A stretch of DNA of 42,002 nt from Minisyncoccota bacterium (GTDB taxonomy: Bacteria; Patescibacteriota; Minisyncoccia; Minisyncoccales; GWA2-38-27). The stretch covers positions 84,038 through 126,039 of the forward strand of contig JAQTZP010000002.1 in assembly GCA_028687715.1 (NCBI GenBank), in the 5' to 3' direction. Below are positions 8,424-15,758 of the stretch, piece after piece. Within the stretch, counting starts at the first letter, position 1. Every line of letters begins with the position of its first letter. The translations under genes and the position numbers were made by a program. The notes beneath the pieces are model-generated. The model was not told where the DNA came from, did not search any database, and worked only from the letters and a program-made list of their open reading frames with translations.

Positions 8424-9840
8424 AATTTTCCTTCATTAAAAATCTGTAATTATTGTATTTTGGATTTTTAAAATCCTTTATATTCTTTTCTTCTATGAAA
8501 TTCTTTATTTCAATCACAGCTTCTTCTATTGTTTTATTAGGAGAAAAACCCAATGATTTATTAATTTTATCAAAAGAAACATTGTAATTTCTTAAATCTT
8601 GTTTTTCTTCTTTAATCTCTACATTTATATCTGGAATAATCTTTTTAATAATATCTCCGATTTCAGATATCTGATGGTTAAAAAGATTCCCTCCGACGTT
8701 AAAAATACGGCCGCCGGTGATATCAATTGAAGACTCAAGCCAATTAATGCAGGCCGAAGCCGCATCAGAAACATCCAGATTAGGCCTCCATTGGCTGCCT
8801 CCGAAAATAGTAATTCTTTTCTCTGACGCCGCCTGAGCAGTAAGCAGGTTAACAAACAAGTCAAAACGCATTCTTGGAGAAATCCCGTACAAGGTGGCAA
8901 AACGAAATATCGTTGGCAGAAAATTATTGTCTATAAGCTCAATTATTCCCTCTTCTGATCTGATTTTTGTCTTGGCGTACAAAGATATCGGATTAAGAGG
9001 TGAGTTCTCGTCAAGCAGTTTATCGGGATTTTCATTTGCGCCGTAGACGCTGCAGGTTGAAGCGAACAGGAACTTATTAACCTGGTTGAACTTGCATATT
9101 TCAGCAATCATCTTTGTTGACAGATAGTTTATCTCCTGGGTCCTTTCAGCATCAATCTGACAGGCCGGATCTCCGACAATTGCCGCTAAATGAATCACTG
9201 CATCTGTCCCTTTTATCGCTTCTAATACATTTGAAACATTTCTGATATCTCCTTTTAAAAACTCAAAGTTCTCATTGCTTAGAATCCCCTTAATCCCTTC
9301 ATCTCCATAAGTTAAATTATCTAAAACCCTTACTTCATATCCTTTATCTAAGAGCTTTAAAGACAGAACCGAACCTAAATATCCTGCTCCCCCGACAACT
9401 AAAACTTTCTTTATTCCGTCTTTTCTGTAAACCTGTTTCTTCCTTCTTTCAATAATCCTTTTCTGGCTGTCTATGTAAAGACAGGCTATATCTCTTAAGA
9501 AGCCTTCTTTGTCTAAAACAGGTATCTTCAAAGTGCTTCCAGCCGGCATTATTCTTTTTATCTTAAAATCATTTTTCAATTCAGATATCTCCTTATCTTT
9601 CAATTTTTCATTGATGATTATTGGCCTTTGGTTGGCAATTTCTTTTATCTTTAAATTGATATCTTTTCCTTCAAGAATCGCTCTCCTTATGTCTCCGTCT
9701 GTCACCAACCCGAAAAACTTCCCGGTTCCTTCATCAATAATAAAGGCTATGCCGGAGCCCTCTCTATCTATTACTTTCATTGTTTCTTCAAGCGAAGAAT
9801 CCTTATTCACTATTAATTTTTTGAATATCTCATTATCCAT
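8386..9840 (-). CDS. CBS-domain pair fused to an NAD(P)-dependent sugar epimerase/reductase (extended SDR)
   Basis: About 484 residues. Residues ~5-115 form two CBS motifs (GLVTDGDIRRAIL is the diagnostic end of the first; IPVLDKEGFLRDIA lies in the second). From ~145 an extended SDR begins: VVGGAGYLG at 149-156, HLAAIVGDP near 217, ASTCSVYG near 260, catalytic Y288 and K292 in YAKTK, and WRPNLDVSDAA in the sugar-binding half. The STCSVYG motif is of epimerase type and lacks the Asp-Glu/Lys of 4,6-dehydratases. In legionaminic pathways a CBS pair is known fused to a nucleotidyltransferase (PtmE); fusion to an SDR is unusual. CBS pairs usually bind adenosine nucleotides, so allosteric control is inferred. 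The ATG at 9840 overlaps the upstream stop by 8 bases and is preferred to an in-frame TTG at 9864. Confidence 0.8.
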   Translation of the reverse strand: MDNEIFKKLIVNKDSSLEETMKVIDREGSGIAFIIDEGTGKFFGLVTDGDIRRAILEGKDINLKIKEIANQRPIIINEKLKDKEISELKNDFKIKRIMPAGSTLKIPVLDKEGFLRDIACLYIDSQKRIIERRKKQVYRKDGIKKVLVVGGAGYLGSVLSLKLLDKGYEVRVLDNLTYGDEGIKGILSNENFEFLKGDIRNVSNVLEAIKGTDAVIHLAAIVGDPACQIDAERTQEINYLSTKMIAEICKFNQVNKFLFASTCSVYGANENPDKLLDENSPLNPISLYAKTKIRSEEGIIELIDNNFLPTIFRFATLYGISPRMRFDLFVNLLTAQAASEKRITIFGGSQWRPNLDVSDAASACINWLESSIDITGGRIFNVGGNLFNHQISEIGDIIKKIIPDINVEIKEEKQDLRNYNVSFDKINKSLGFSPNKTIEEAVIEIKNFIEEKNIKDFKNPKYNNYRFLMKENYEITYNKHLFKA

Positions 9841-10966
9841 AAAAGTTTTTAATCTCTTGGGCAATGTAATTTATCTCTTTGATAGTCAGATCAGGATAGA
9901 TAGGCAGACTGAGAGCTTCTCTGCTTACTTTCTCTGTAACTTCCAGTTTGCCGCTATAGCCTAAGACATTTTTATAAAAATGGGTCAAATGAATCGGCTT
10001 GAAGCTTATCCTGGTGCCAATCCCCTTCCGGCTAAGATATTTTTTAAGAGAATCTCTTTTTTCCTCCCCTGATTTAACTCTTATCGGATACTCCTGATAA
10101 ACATGATAAAGCTCTGCCGGAAAGTCATAAATAAATATATCATTTAGCATTAATCCCGAAAGGGCTTTTGTCAGATATTGCGCTTTTTCCCTTCTTTTCT
10201 CTATAAGCTTATCAACCTTTTTGATTTGAGAAACCCCCAGTGCGGCAGATATATCAGCCATTCTGAAATTATAGCCCAAAGAAACATAATCCATATATTC
10301 TCCAGTTGAAAAATAATTAGAATCCTCTGCCCTGCCGTGAGCCCTTATTAGCTTAAGTTTTTCAAAGATATCTTTTGAATCCGTTACGATAGAGCCGCCC
10401 TCTCCTGTTGTAAAAACTTTTGTCTGGCAGAAGCTGAACATAGCGGAATCGCCGAAGGTTCCGACTTTCTGGTCGTTAAGCCTGGCTCCGAAAGATTCAG
10501 CGGCATCTTCAATTAAAAGCAGGTTGTTCTCTTTTGCTATTTTCTTTAACTCTCTAATTTCCTTAGAAACAGCGCCGCCGTAATGCATTGCTATAACAGC
10601 TTTAGTTTTAGGAGTTATTTTCTTTCTGACATCTTCTGAATTAAGTCCGCAGGTTTCTTCTTCAATATCGGCAAATACCGGCTTAGCCGAGACAAACAAG
10701 ACGGGGTTTGAAGTGGCGATAAAGCTGAAAGAAGGGACTATCACTTCATCGCCCTTGCCTATTCCATAAGCTAAAAGCAAAGCGTGCAAAGCCGATGTAC
10801 CCGAATTAAAAACAACTGCGTATTTTCTGCCTGTATATTTTGATATCAAATTCTCAAATTCTAAAATACTTGGACCGGCTGCCCAGTTCATTCCTCTTTT
10901 GATAGAATCTGAAACTGCTTTTAAATCATCATCATCCCAATAAATTTTAAATAAAGGTATATCCAT
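9833..10966 (-). CDS. DegT/DnrJ/EryC1 PLP-dependent sugar aminotransferase, LegC-like by context
   Basis: The 377-residue protein has FNSGTSALHALLL near 53, EDAAESFGA near 153, the PLP lysine K183 in FCQTKVFTTGEGG and the family's C-terminal segment contacting the sugar (FKPIHLTHFYKN). This type of enzyme adds an amino group to a 4-keto-6-deoxy or 3-keto sugar nucleotide. It is followed at 2 bases by no-nonsense partners of the legionaminic route: a hexapeptide acyltransferase, LegG, LegI and LegF lie directly upstream in the same operon. A LegC role (making the UDP-4-amino sugar that is then acetylated to diacetylbacillosamine) is therefore the likely one, but sequence alone does not exclude another sugar. 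The gene overlaps the downstream CBS-SDR gene by 8 bases. Confidence 0.88.
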   Translation of the reverse strand: MDIPLFKIYWDDDDLKAVSDSIKRGMNWAAGPSILEFENLISKYTGRKYAVVFNSGTSALHALLLAYGIGKGDEVIVPSFSFIATSNPVLFVSAKPVFADIEEETCGLNSEDVRKKITPKTKAVIAMHYGGAVSKEIRELKKIAKENNLLLIEDAAESFGARLNDQKVGTFGDSAMFSFCQTKVFTTGEGGSIVTDSKDIFEKLKLIRAHGRAEDSNYFSTGEYMDYVSLGYNFRMADISAALGVSQIKKVDKLIEKRREKAQYLTKALSGLMLNDIFIYDFPAELYHVYQEYPIRVKSGEEKRDSLKKYLSRKGIGTRISFKPIHLTHFYKNVLGYSGKLEVTEKVSREALSLPIYPDLTIKEINYIAQEIKNFYG

Positions 10967-10968
10967 AT

Positions 10969-11391
10969 TTAATAATGCCTTTTGCCGTCTATTATCTGAC
11001 CTATTTTACGAGCAGGTCTGCCCGCCCAGATTTCGTTTGCAGGAATTTCTGTATTGCTTTTAACCACGGAACAGGCTCCGACAACAGAGTTTTCGCCGAC
11101 TATGACATTAGGCAGAATCACTGAATTAGCTCCTATTTTAGAATTCTTTTTCAGAACAATCTTCCCCTGGGTCTCATCTATTGTATTTACTGAATAAATC
11201 TTTACTCCGCCTCCAATCTGAACGTAATCCTCAATTACAACTTCGTTTTTGGCATTGATATAAGTAAAGGCACCGATGTCAGTAAATCTGCCTAAACTCA
11301 ACCCTTCTTTGTTCTTTATAAGCCAATAATATTTTGTTAATTTTCCTTCTTCAATTTCAGGATACTGCCAATTTTCAAATCTATTTTCCAT
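10969..11391 (-). CDS. Left-handed beta-helix (hexapeptide) acyltransferase
   Basis: The 140-residue protein is dominated by hexapeptide repeats: SLGRFTDIGAFTYI, VVIEDYVQIGGGVKI, IVLKKNSKIGANSVILPNVIVGENSVVGACSVV. It ends with the usual acetyltransferase closing motif IPANEIWAGRPARKIG. Such trimeric enzymes transfer acetyl from acetyl-CoA to an amino or hydroxyl group of a nucleotide sugar. Between the DegT aminotransferase (gap 2 bases) and LegG (gap 6 bases), it is the natural candidate for the 4-N-acetylation that gives UDP-diacetylbacillosamine (LegH role). It lacks the N-terminal Rossmann domain found in PglD and NeuD, so it is a minimal form and may instead O-acetylate the finished sugar. 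Confidence 0.85.
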   Translation of the reverse strand: MENRFENWQYPEIEEGKLTKYYWLIKNKEGLSLGRFTDIGAFTYINAKNEVVIEDYVQIGGGVKIYSVNTIDETQGKIVLKKNSKIGANSVILPNVIVGENSVVGACSVVKSNTEIPANEIWAGRPARKIGQIIDGKRHY

Positions 11392-11397
11392 AATGTT

Positions 11398-12531
11398 TTA
11401 ATAAGCCAACTTTTTATCTAATAATTTCTTATCTATTTTTATGCCAGATAAAAGCTCACTAATCTTTTTAGCGGTTCCCTCTTTGTAATAAGGGTTCTTT
11501 ATTTCCTTAAACTTATGTTTTACAGCTTTCTCAATAGCTTCTTTTATTTGTTTTTTATCATAATCTGATTCAATGATATTTGACGCTTTTTCCCTGCCCT
11601 TTTGTCTTGTTCCGATATTTACAACTCCCAAACCAAAACAAGGCGCCTCAATAACTCCAGAGCTTGAATTGCCGATTAAGGCGCTTGAGACCTTCAATAA
11701 GCTCAGATAGTCTCTCCTTTCCATATTTTTATATATTCTAATGAAAGGGTATTTTCTGTATTTTTCAATAACTTTTATCATCTTCCTTGAGCCTGGATCC
11801 GAATTCGGATAGATGACTACTGCAGGCCAGCCTGTTTCTTTTACTGCTTCCATAGTTTGCTTTATCTGAAAAGAAGCATTGTCTGATTCTAAGCTAACCG
11901 GATGCTGAACCACAATAATAATCGGTTTTTCATCTTCCAATTTATACTTCTTAATTATTTCTTCTTTAGATAAAAGCTTTTCTTTTAGAATTCCATCAAG
12001 ACCTGGCGCTCCAAATTCTTTTATTCTCCATTTATCTTCGCCCATTCTTATCAATCTTTTTTTAGACTTATCCGTTGCTGGAAAATGAAAATGGGAAAGC
12101 TTGGATATGGCATGCCTTGAGACTTCGTCAACAGTAGAGCTTACTTCTCCGCCGTGGCTGTGGACCACCAAGATATTTAGGTAAGCTCCGACAATTGCCG
12201 CAGAAAGCATTTCAGCCCTGTCTCCTTGGATAAAAATCACATCTGGTTTTACTTTTTTTACCATCTTTAAGAAATTCAAAATAAAGGCTCCGATAAACTC
12301 CACAGAAGAGCTTTTCTCATCATTTCCGTAAACAGCTCTGACAGGAAAAACTTTAAATCCGTCCTTTCTAATCTCAGCTATTGTTTTCCCAAATTCAGGC
12401 ATCAAATGCATTCCAGAAGCAGCTATTACAATATCAAGCCTTGGATTTTTCTTGATTTCTTTTAATGTCTTTTTCATAAGCCCGTAATCAGCTCTGGTTC
12501 CTGATACGTATATTATCTTTCTTTTTTTCAT
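11398..12531 (-). CDS. legG: Hydrolysing UDP-sugar 2-epimerase, LegG/NeuC family
   Basis: About 377 residues from the ATG at 12531, two bases after the preceding stop; an in-frame TTG at 12552 would start inside the previous gene and is rejected. The GT-B-like fold of UDP-GlcNAc 2-epimerases is shown by VSGTRADYG near the N-terminus, IFIQGDRAEMLSAA near 100, VVHSHGGEVSSTVDE near 125, VVQHPVS near 205 and GNSSSGVIEAPCFG near 285. NeuC and LegG invert C2 and release UDP, giving the free hexosamine used by the next enzyme. With an aminotransferase and an acyltransferase next door, the substrate is more likely UDP-diacetylbacillosamine (LegG) than UDP-GlcNAc (NeuC). The synthase upstream at 12534-13589 completes the pair. 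Confidence 0.9.
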   Translation of the reverse strand: MKKRKIIYVSGTRADYGLMKKTLKEIKKNPRLDIVIAASGMHLMPEFGKTIAEIRKDGFKVFPVRAVYGNDEKSSSVEFIGAFILNFLKMVKKVKPDVIFIQGDRAEMLSAAIVGAYLNILVVHSHGGEVSSTVDEVSRHAISKLSHFHFPATDKSKKRLIRMGEDKWRIKEFGAPGLDGILKEKLLSKEEIIKKYKLEDEKPIIIVVQHPVSLESDNASFQIKQTMEAVKETGWPAVVIYPNSDPGSRKMIKVIEKYRKYPFIRIYKNMERRDYLSLLKVSSALIGNSSSGVIEAPCFGLGVVNIGTRQKGREKASNIIESDYDKKQIKEAIEKAVKHKFKEIKNPYYKEGTAKKISELLSGIKIDKKLLDKKLAY

Positions 12532-12533
12532 AA

Positions 12534-13589
12534 TTAATATATGTTTTTCCAAGATATTAATTCGTCCTTTTTAATATTCTTTTTGGCAAATTTCCCAATA
12601 ATCTTGTTTAAGTATTTTGGCTCGATACCGGTGCCCGGTCTTTTTACATCAAGCATATCTTTTGTAATTCTTAATCCCTTTATAATGTCTTTTTTAGCAA
12701 CAATGCTTTTTCTGACAATCTTCTTTATTACTTGTTCAGAGGAATAAGGCTTTTTTATCCCGTCTCCCATCGCCTTTTCAGCCTCTCTTATAAGTTTTAT
12801 CGCTGTCTTTAATTCTTTTGGCTCAAGGCTTGATTTATGGTCAGGACCAATCATATTTTTATTTAAAGTGAAGTGCTTCTCTATAACCTTGGCGCCCAAA
12901 GCTGCTGCTAATTGAGGAATAGTGGTTGTTAAAGTGTGGTCGGAATAACCCACCATCAAACCAAATTCTCTTCTTAACGTTTCCATTGCCCTTAAGTTAA
13001 CTTTATCAATCGGGCAGGGATAGCTGGTAGTGCAGTGAAGAATAATTATCCTGTTGTTTTTTGCTTTCTTTAATACGCTTAATGCGCTTTTAATCTCTTT
13101 TAAATCCCCCATGCCGGTAGAAAGTATTATCGGCTTTTTCTTTTCAGCAACTTTCATCAAGAAACTATAATTATTCAAATCTCCAGAGCCTATTTTATAC
13201 AAAGGAACAAGAGGCTCTAAAAAATCAATGGCATCTTCAGTGTGAGGAGCGGAAAGAAAAATTATCCCTTTTTTATCGCAGTATTTCTTTAATTCTTTAA
13301 AGCTCTGATAGCTTAATTCTAAACTTTTCAGAAACTCAAGCTGAGTCTCTTTCTTCCCTTTTTTCTTTTGATGCTTGGCAGTTGATGAATTAAAAGTAAC
13401 GAGATTCTCCGACTTAAAGGTCTGAAATTTAACAGCATCGGCACCGGCGTATTTCGCCGCATCAACCAACTTTTTTGCCAAGACTAAGCTCTTATTATGG
13501 TTTACTCCTGCTTCTGCGATTACAAAGCAAGGGTCGCTGATGCCGATATACCTTTTTTTAGATACTTTAATTCTTTTAGATCTCTTCAT
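12534..13589 (-). CDS. legI: NeuB-family nonulosonic acid synthase, probably N,N'-diacetyllegionaminate synthase
   Basis: The complete 351-residue protein shows the NeuB barrel (VIAEAGVNHNKSL near 24, ADAVKFQTFK near 50, SAPHTEDAIDFL near 113, YKIGSGDLNN near 130, ILSTGMGD near 153, LHCTTSYP near 184, GYSDHT near 214, EKHFTL near 235). A C-terminal antifreeze-like SAF domain runs from about 290 (RKSIVAKKDIIKG to GKFAKKNI). It condenses phosphoenolpyruvate with the sugar released by LegG. It is a different subtype from the partial synthase at 1-648: EAGVNHN here, EAASNHD there. That supports two separate nonulosonic acids rather than a duplication. It overlaps the upstream CMP-sugar synthetase by 14 bases and ends 2 bases before legG. 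Confidence 0.93.
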   Translation of the reverse strand: MKRSKRIKVSKKRYIGISDPCFVIAEAGVNHNKSLVLAKKLVDAAKYAGADAVKFQTFKSENLVTFNSSTAKHQKKKGKKETQLEFLKSLELSYQSFKELKKYCDKKGIIFLSAPHTEDAIDFLEPLVPLYKIGSGDLNNYSFLMKVAEKKKPIILSTGMGDLKEIKSALSVLKKAKNNRIIILHCTTSYPCPIDKVNLRAMETLRREFGLMVGYSDHTLTTTIPQLAAALGAKVIEKHFTLNKNMIGPDHKSSLEPKELKTAIKLIREAEKAMGDGIKKPYSSEQVIKKIVRKSIVAKKDIIKGLRITKDMLDVKRPGTGIEPKYLNKIIGKFAKKNIKKDELISWKNIY

Positions 13590-14292
13590 TTTTTCCTCTT
13601 GTATTTAGTATTGATTCAGCTAGAAAATAATCATATTCGTTATCTATTTCAATTGTTTCGTGCTGAGACTGGATTATAGCCCTTATATCCTTTCCAAAAG
13701 CCGGATAAAGAGAAATCCCGTCATTTTTCATCAGCGCTTCTTTCTTAACCGCAACAACCGAGCCGTCATTATAATAATACTTTGGCAGGTCCTGCCTTCT
13801 GTATATCGTTGTCGGAGAATAAAGGTCTATTCTTTTCTCGTCTTCTACTTTTAAAAGCCAATTAGGATGAAACTGACCGATATCAGACACCGTCATTACG
13901 CAGTCAGGATTAAATTTAATAAATTCAGATATAGTCTTATCAATTATTCCCTCTTTTCTGATAGGGATATTAGCGTAAAGCAGAACTACAATATCTGTTG
14001 TGAATTTATCTCTTTTTTCTAAAAACTTTACAGTATGCCTTAAAACATCATCAATTCTTGCCGTGTCGCAAGCCAATGCTTTAGGTCTTTTGATAACTTC
14101 TACGCCGTAACTTTTCGTTATTTCCGCTATCTTGGAATCTTCGGTAGAGCATACAAGCCTTGTTAGAAGCTTGGATTTCTTAGCCGCTTCAATCGTATAA
14201 TATATTGTCGGTTTGCCGGCTAGAGGCTTGATATTTTTATTTTTAACCCCTTTGCTGTTGCCTCTGGCTGTGATAACCCCTAAGATATTCAT
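13576..14292 (-). CDS. legF: CMP-nonulosonic acid cytidylyltransferase (NeuA/LegF family)
   Basis: This 238-residue GT-A-fold nucleotidyltransferase starts with the CTP-binding signature ITARGNSKGVKNKNIKPLAGKP (residues ~7-28). It continues with STEDSKIAEI, VIKRPKALACDTA (substrate loop) and VLLYANIPIRK, then DNEYDYFLAE near the C-terminus. It activates a nonulosonic acid as its CMP derivative, the form used by glycosyltransferases. It overlaps legI by 14 bases, a strong sign that the two work on the same sugar. No second CMP-synthetase (PseF) is visible; one may lie beyond the left edge, or this enzyme may serve both acids. A gap of about 30 bases separates it from the upstream radical SAM gene, one of the larger gaps in this operon. 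Confidence 0.9.
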   Translation of the reverse strand: MNILGVITARGNSKGVKNKNIKPLAGKPTIYYTIEAAKKSKLLTRLVCSTEDSKIAEITKSYGVEVIKRPKALACDTARIDDVLRHTVKFLEKRDKFTTDIVVLLYANIPIRKEGIIDKTISEFIKFNPDCVMTVSDIGQFHPNWLLKVEDEKRIDLYSPTTIYRRQDLPKYYYNDGSVVAVKKEALMKNDGISLYPAFGKDIRAIIQSQHETIEIDNEYDYFLAESILNTRGKNEEI

Positions 14293-14323
14293 AAATTTAT
14301 GTATTATTTATTATTTTATTATT

Positions 14324-15754
14324 TTAAAGTTCATTAAACCCATGAAGCTCTCTGTGTTTTTTAAAGACAGGGTCTTTCAAGTTATCTATATATTTCTGCC
14401 ATAAGTGTTCGCCGTAAAGCTCTTTATAATATTTCTCAATCTCTTCTTTAGGCATCGGCTTAAAGCCCTTTCTAACTTCTTCTATCATCTTTTCTTTTAA
14501 AGAAACAAGCTCTTGGTCTGTAAACTTCTTGGTTAAATTAATCGTAAAATCAACGGCATCTCCCAGGCTTAATATGAAATCTTCTTCATTTTCAGAATTA
14601 ATGATTCCGCGGTTTTTCGCGTCTTTGTATAAATCAGTGCCCGGATAAGGAACAGCGAACATCAGCGCCTGAAGAGGAACATTGACATCCAAACAGAACT
14701 TAACGGTCTCAAAAGCTGTTTCATACGTTTCCTCGGGCGTACCTAAAATGAAAGAAGTAGGATGCCTTATCTTTAATTTCTGGCTTATTAGTATTGCTTC
14801 TTTTGCCTTTTCAATATCTACATCTTTTTTAATTGAATTAAGAATCTTCTGGCTTCCTGATTCAATCCCGTAACTTACCGAAATACATCCTGAATCTTTC
14901 ATAGCCTTCAATAAATCTTCACTTATCAAGTTAACTCTGCCGGTGCAGGACCATTTTATATCCAGACCGCTCTTTCTAAACGATTCGCAGAATTCTAAGA
15001 CGCGATTTCTGTCCGCCATAAACTCATCGTCTTGAAAAGACACAAAATCAATCTGATAATGCTTCTTTAAATACTTAAGCGCCTCCATGATATAGCCTAC
15101 TGAATGGGCCCTGTATCCTCTTCCAAAAGCCCTAAAACAGAAAGTACACCTGTAGGGACATCCTCTGCTTGAGATAAAATCAATATCTCTACCTGCTCCA
15201 ACCTTAGGGTTGTTAAGATAAACCTCCATGGGCAATAAATCCCAGGCAGGCAGAGGAATTGAATCTAGGTCAGATATCAGCGGCCGAGGCTCTGTCTGAA
15301 TTATTTGATTGTCTTTTTTAAACCATATCCCTTTAACATTGCTTAAATCAGCTTTGCTCTCTAATGCTTCTAAAATATCGCACAAGGTTTCTTCCCCTTC
15401 CTGATTGCAAACTATATCAACCTTAGTTTTATTAAGCACGATCTCTGGAATGGAAAAAGCAACGCTCCCTCCAGCAATAATAGGCATTTTAGGCTTTATC
15501 TCTTTTATGGTGCCTGAAAGCCATTTTAAATAACGATATACAGGAATCAGCCCTCCGATTCCAACTGCATCAAAATCATATGACTTTATAATAGAAATGA
15601 CTTTCTCGTTTGAATACCTGTTTCCGTTAATGTCTAAAAACAGCACTTGATGGCCTTTATTTCTCAGGACATTTGCTAATATGGCGGTGCCGTGAGGTAT
15701 GTGTCTGGGGCTGTCATTTTCCCTAATCGGCGGATTGATTAATAAAATCTTCAT
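14324..15754 (-). CDS. B12-binding-domain radical SAM protein (second copy)
   Basis: The 476-residue protein begins with MKILLINPP, the typical first strand of the cobalamin-binding domain in this family. It has IIAGGSVAFSIPE near 92-104 and a core cluster motif SRGCPYRCTFCFRAFG with C199, C203 and C206. The C-terminal half has YGIESGSQKILNSI, ILGTPEETYE and VPYPGTDLY, as in oxygen-independent surface-carbohydrate radical SAM enzymes such as the BchE/P-methylase-like group. The substrate is unknown. It is paralogous along its whole length to 7047-8423. It ends about 30 bases before legF, and the next radical SAM gene lies 4 bases upstream, so two such enzymes precede the legionaminic block directly. 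Confidence 0.87.
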   Translation of the reverse strand: MKILLINPPIRENDSPRHIPHGTAILANVLRNKGHQVLFLDINGNRYSNEKVISIIKSYDFDAVGIGGLIPVYRYLKWLSGTIKEIKPKMPIIAGGSVAFSIPEIVLNKTKVDIVCNQEGEETLCDILEALESKADLSNVKGIWFKKDNQIIQTEPRPLISDLDSIPLPAWDLLPMEVYLNNPKVGAGRDIDFISSRGCPYRCTFCFRAFGRGYRAHSVGYIMEALKYLKKHYQIDFVSFQDDEFMADRNRVLEFCESFRKSGLDIKWSCTGRVNLISEDLLKAMKDSGCISVSYGIESGSQKILNSIKKDVDIEKAKEAILISQKLKIRHPTSFILGTPEETYETAFETVKFCLDVNVPLQALMFAVPYPGTDLYKDAKNRGIINSENEEDFILSLGDAVDFTINLTKKFTDQELVSLKEKMIEEVRKGFKPMPKEEIEKYYKELYGEHLWQKYIDNLKDPVFKKHRELHGFNEL

Positions 15755-15758
15755 ATTT

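Noticed and set aside
9509-9964. 151-codon plus-strand open frame opposite the CBS-SDR gene
   Set aside because: It is the shadow of a well-supported minus-strand gene, shows no domain and has a composition expected from reverse reading.
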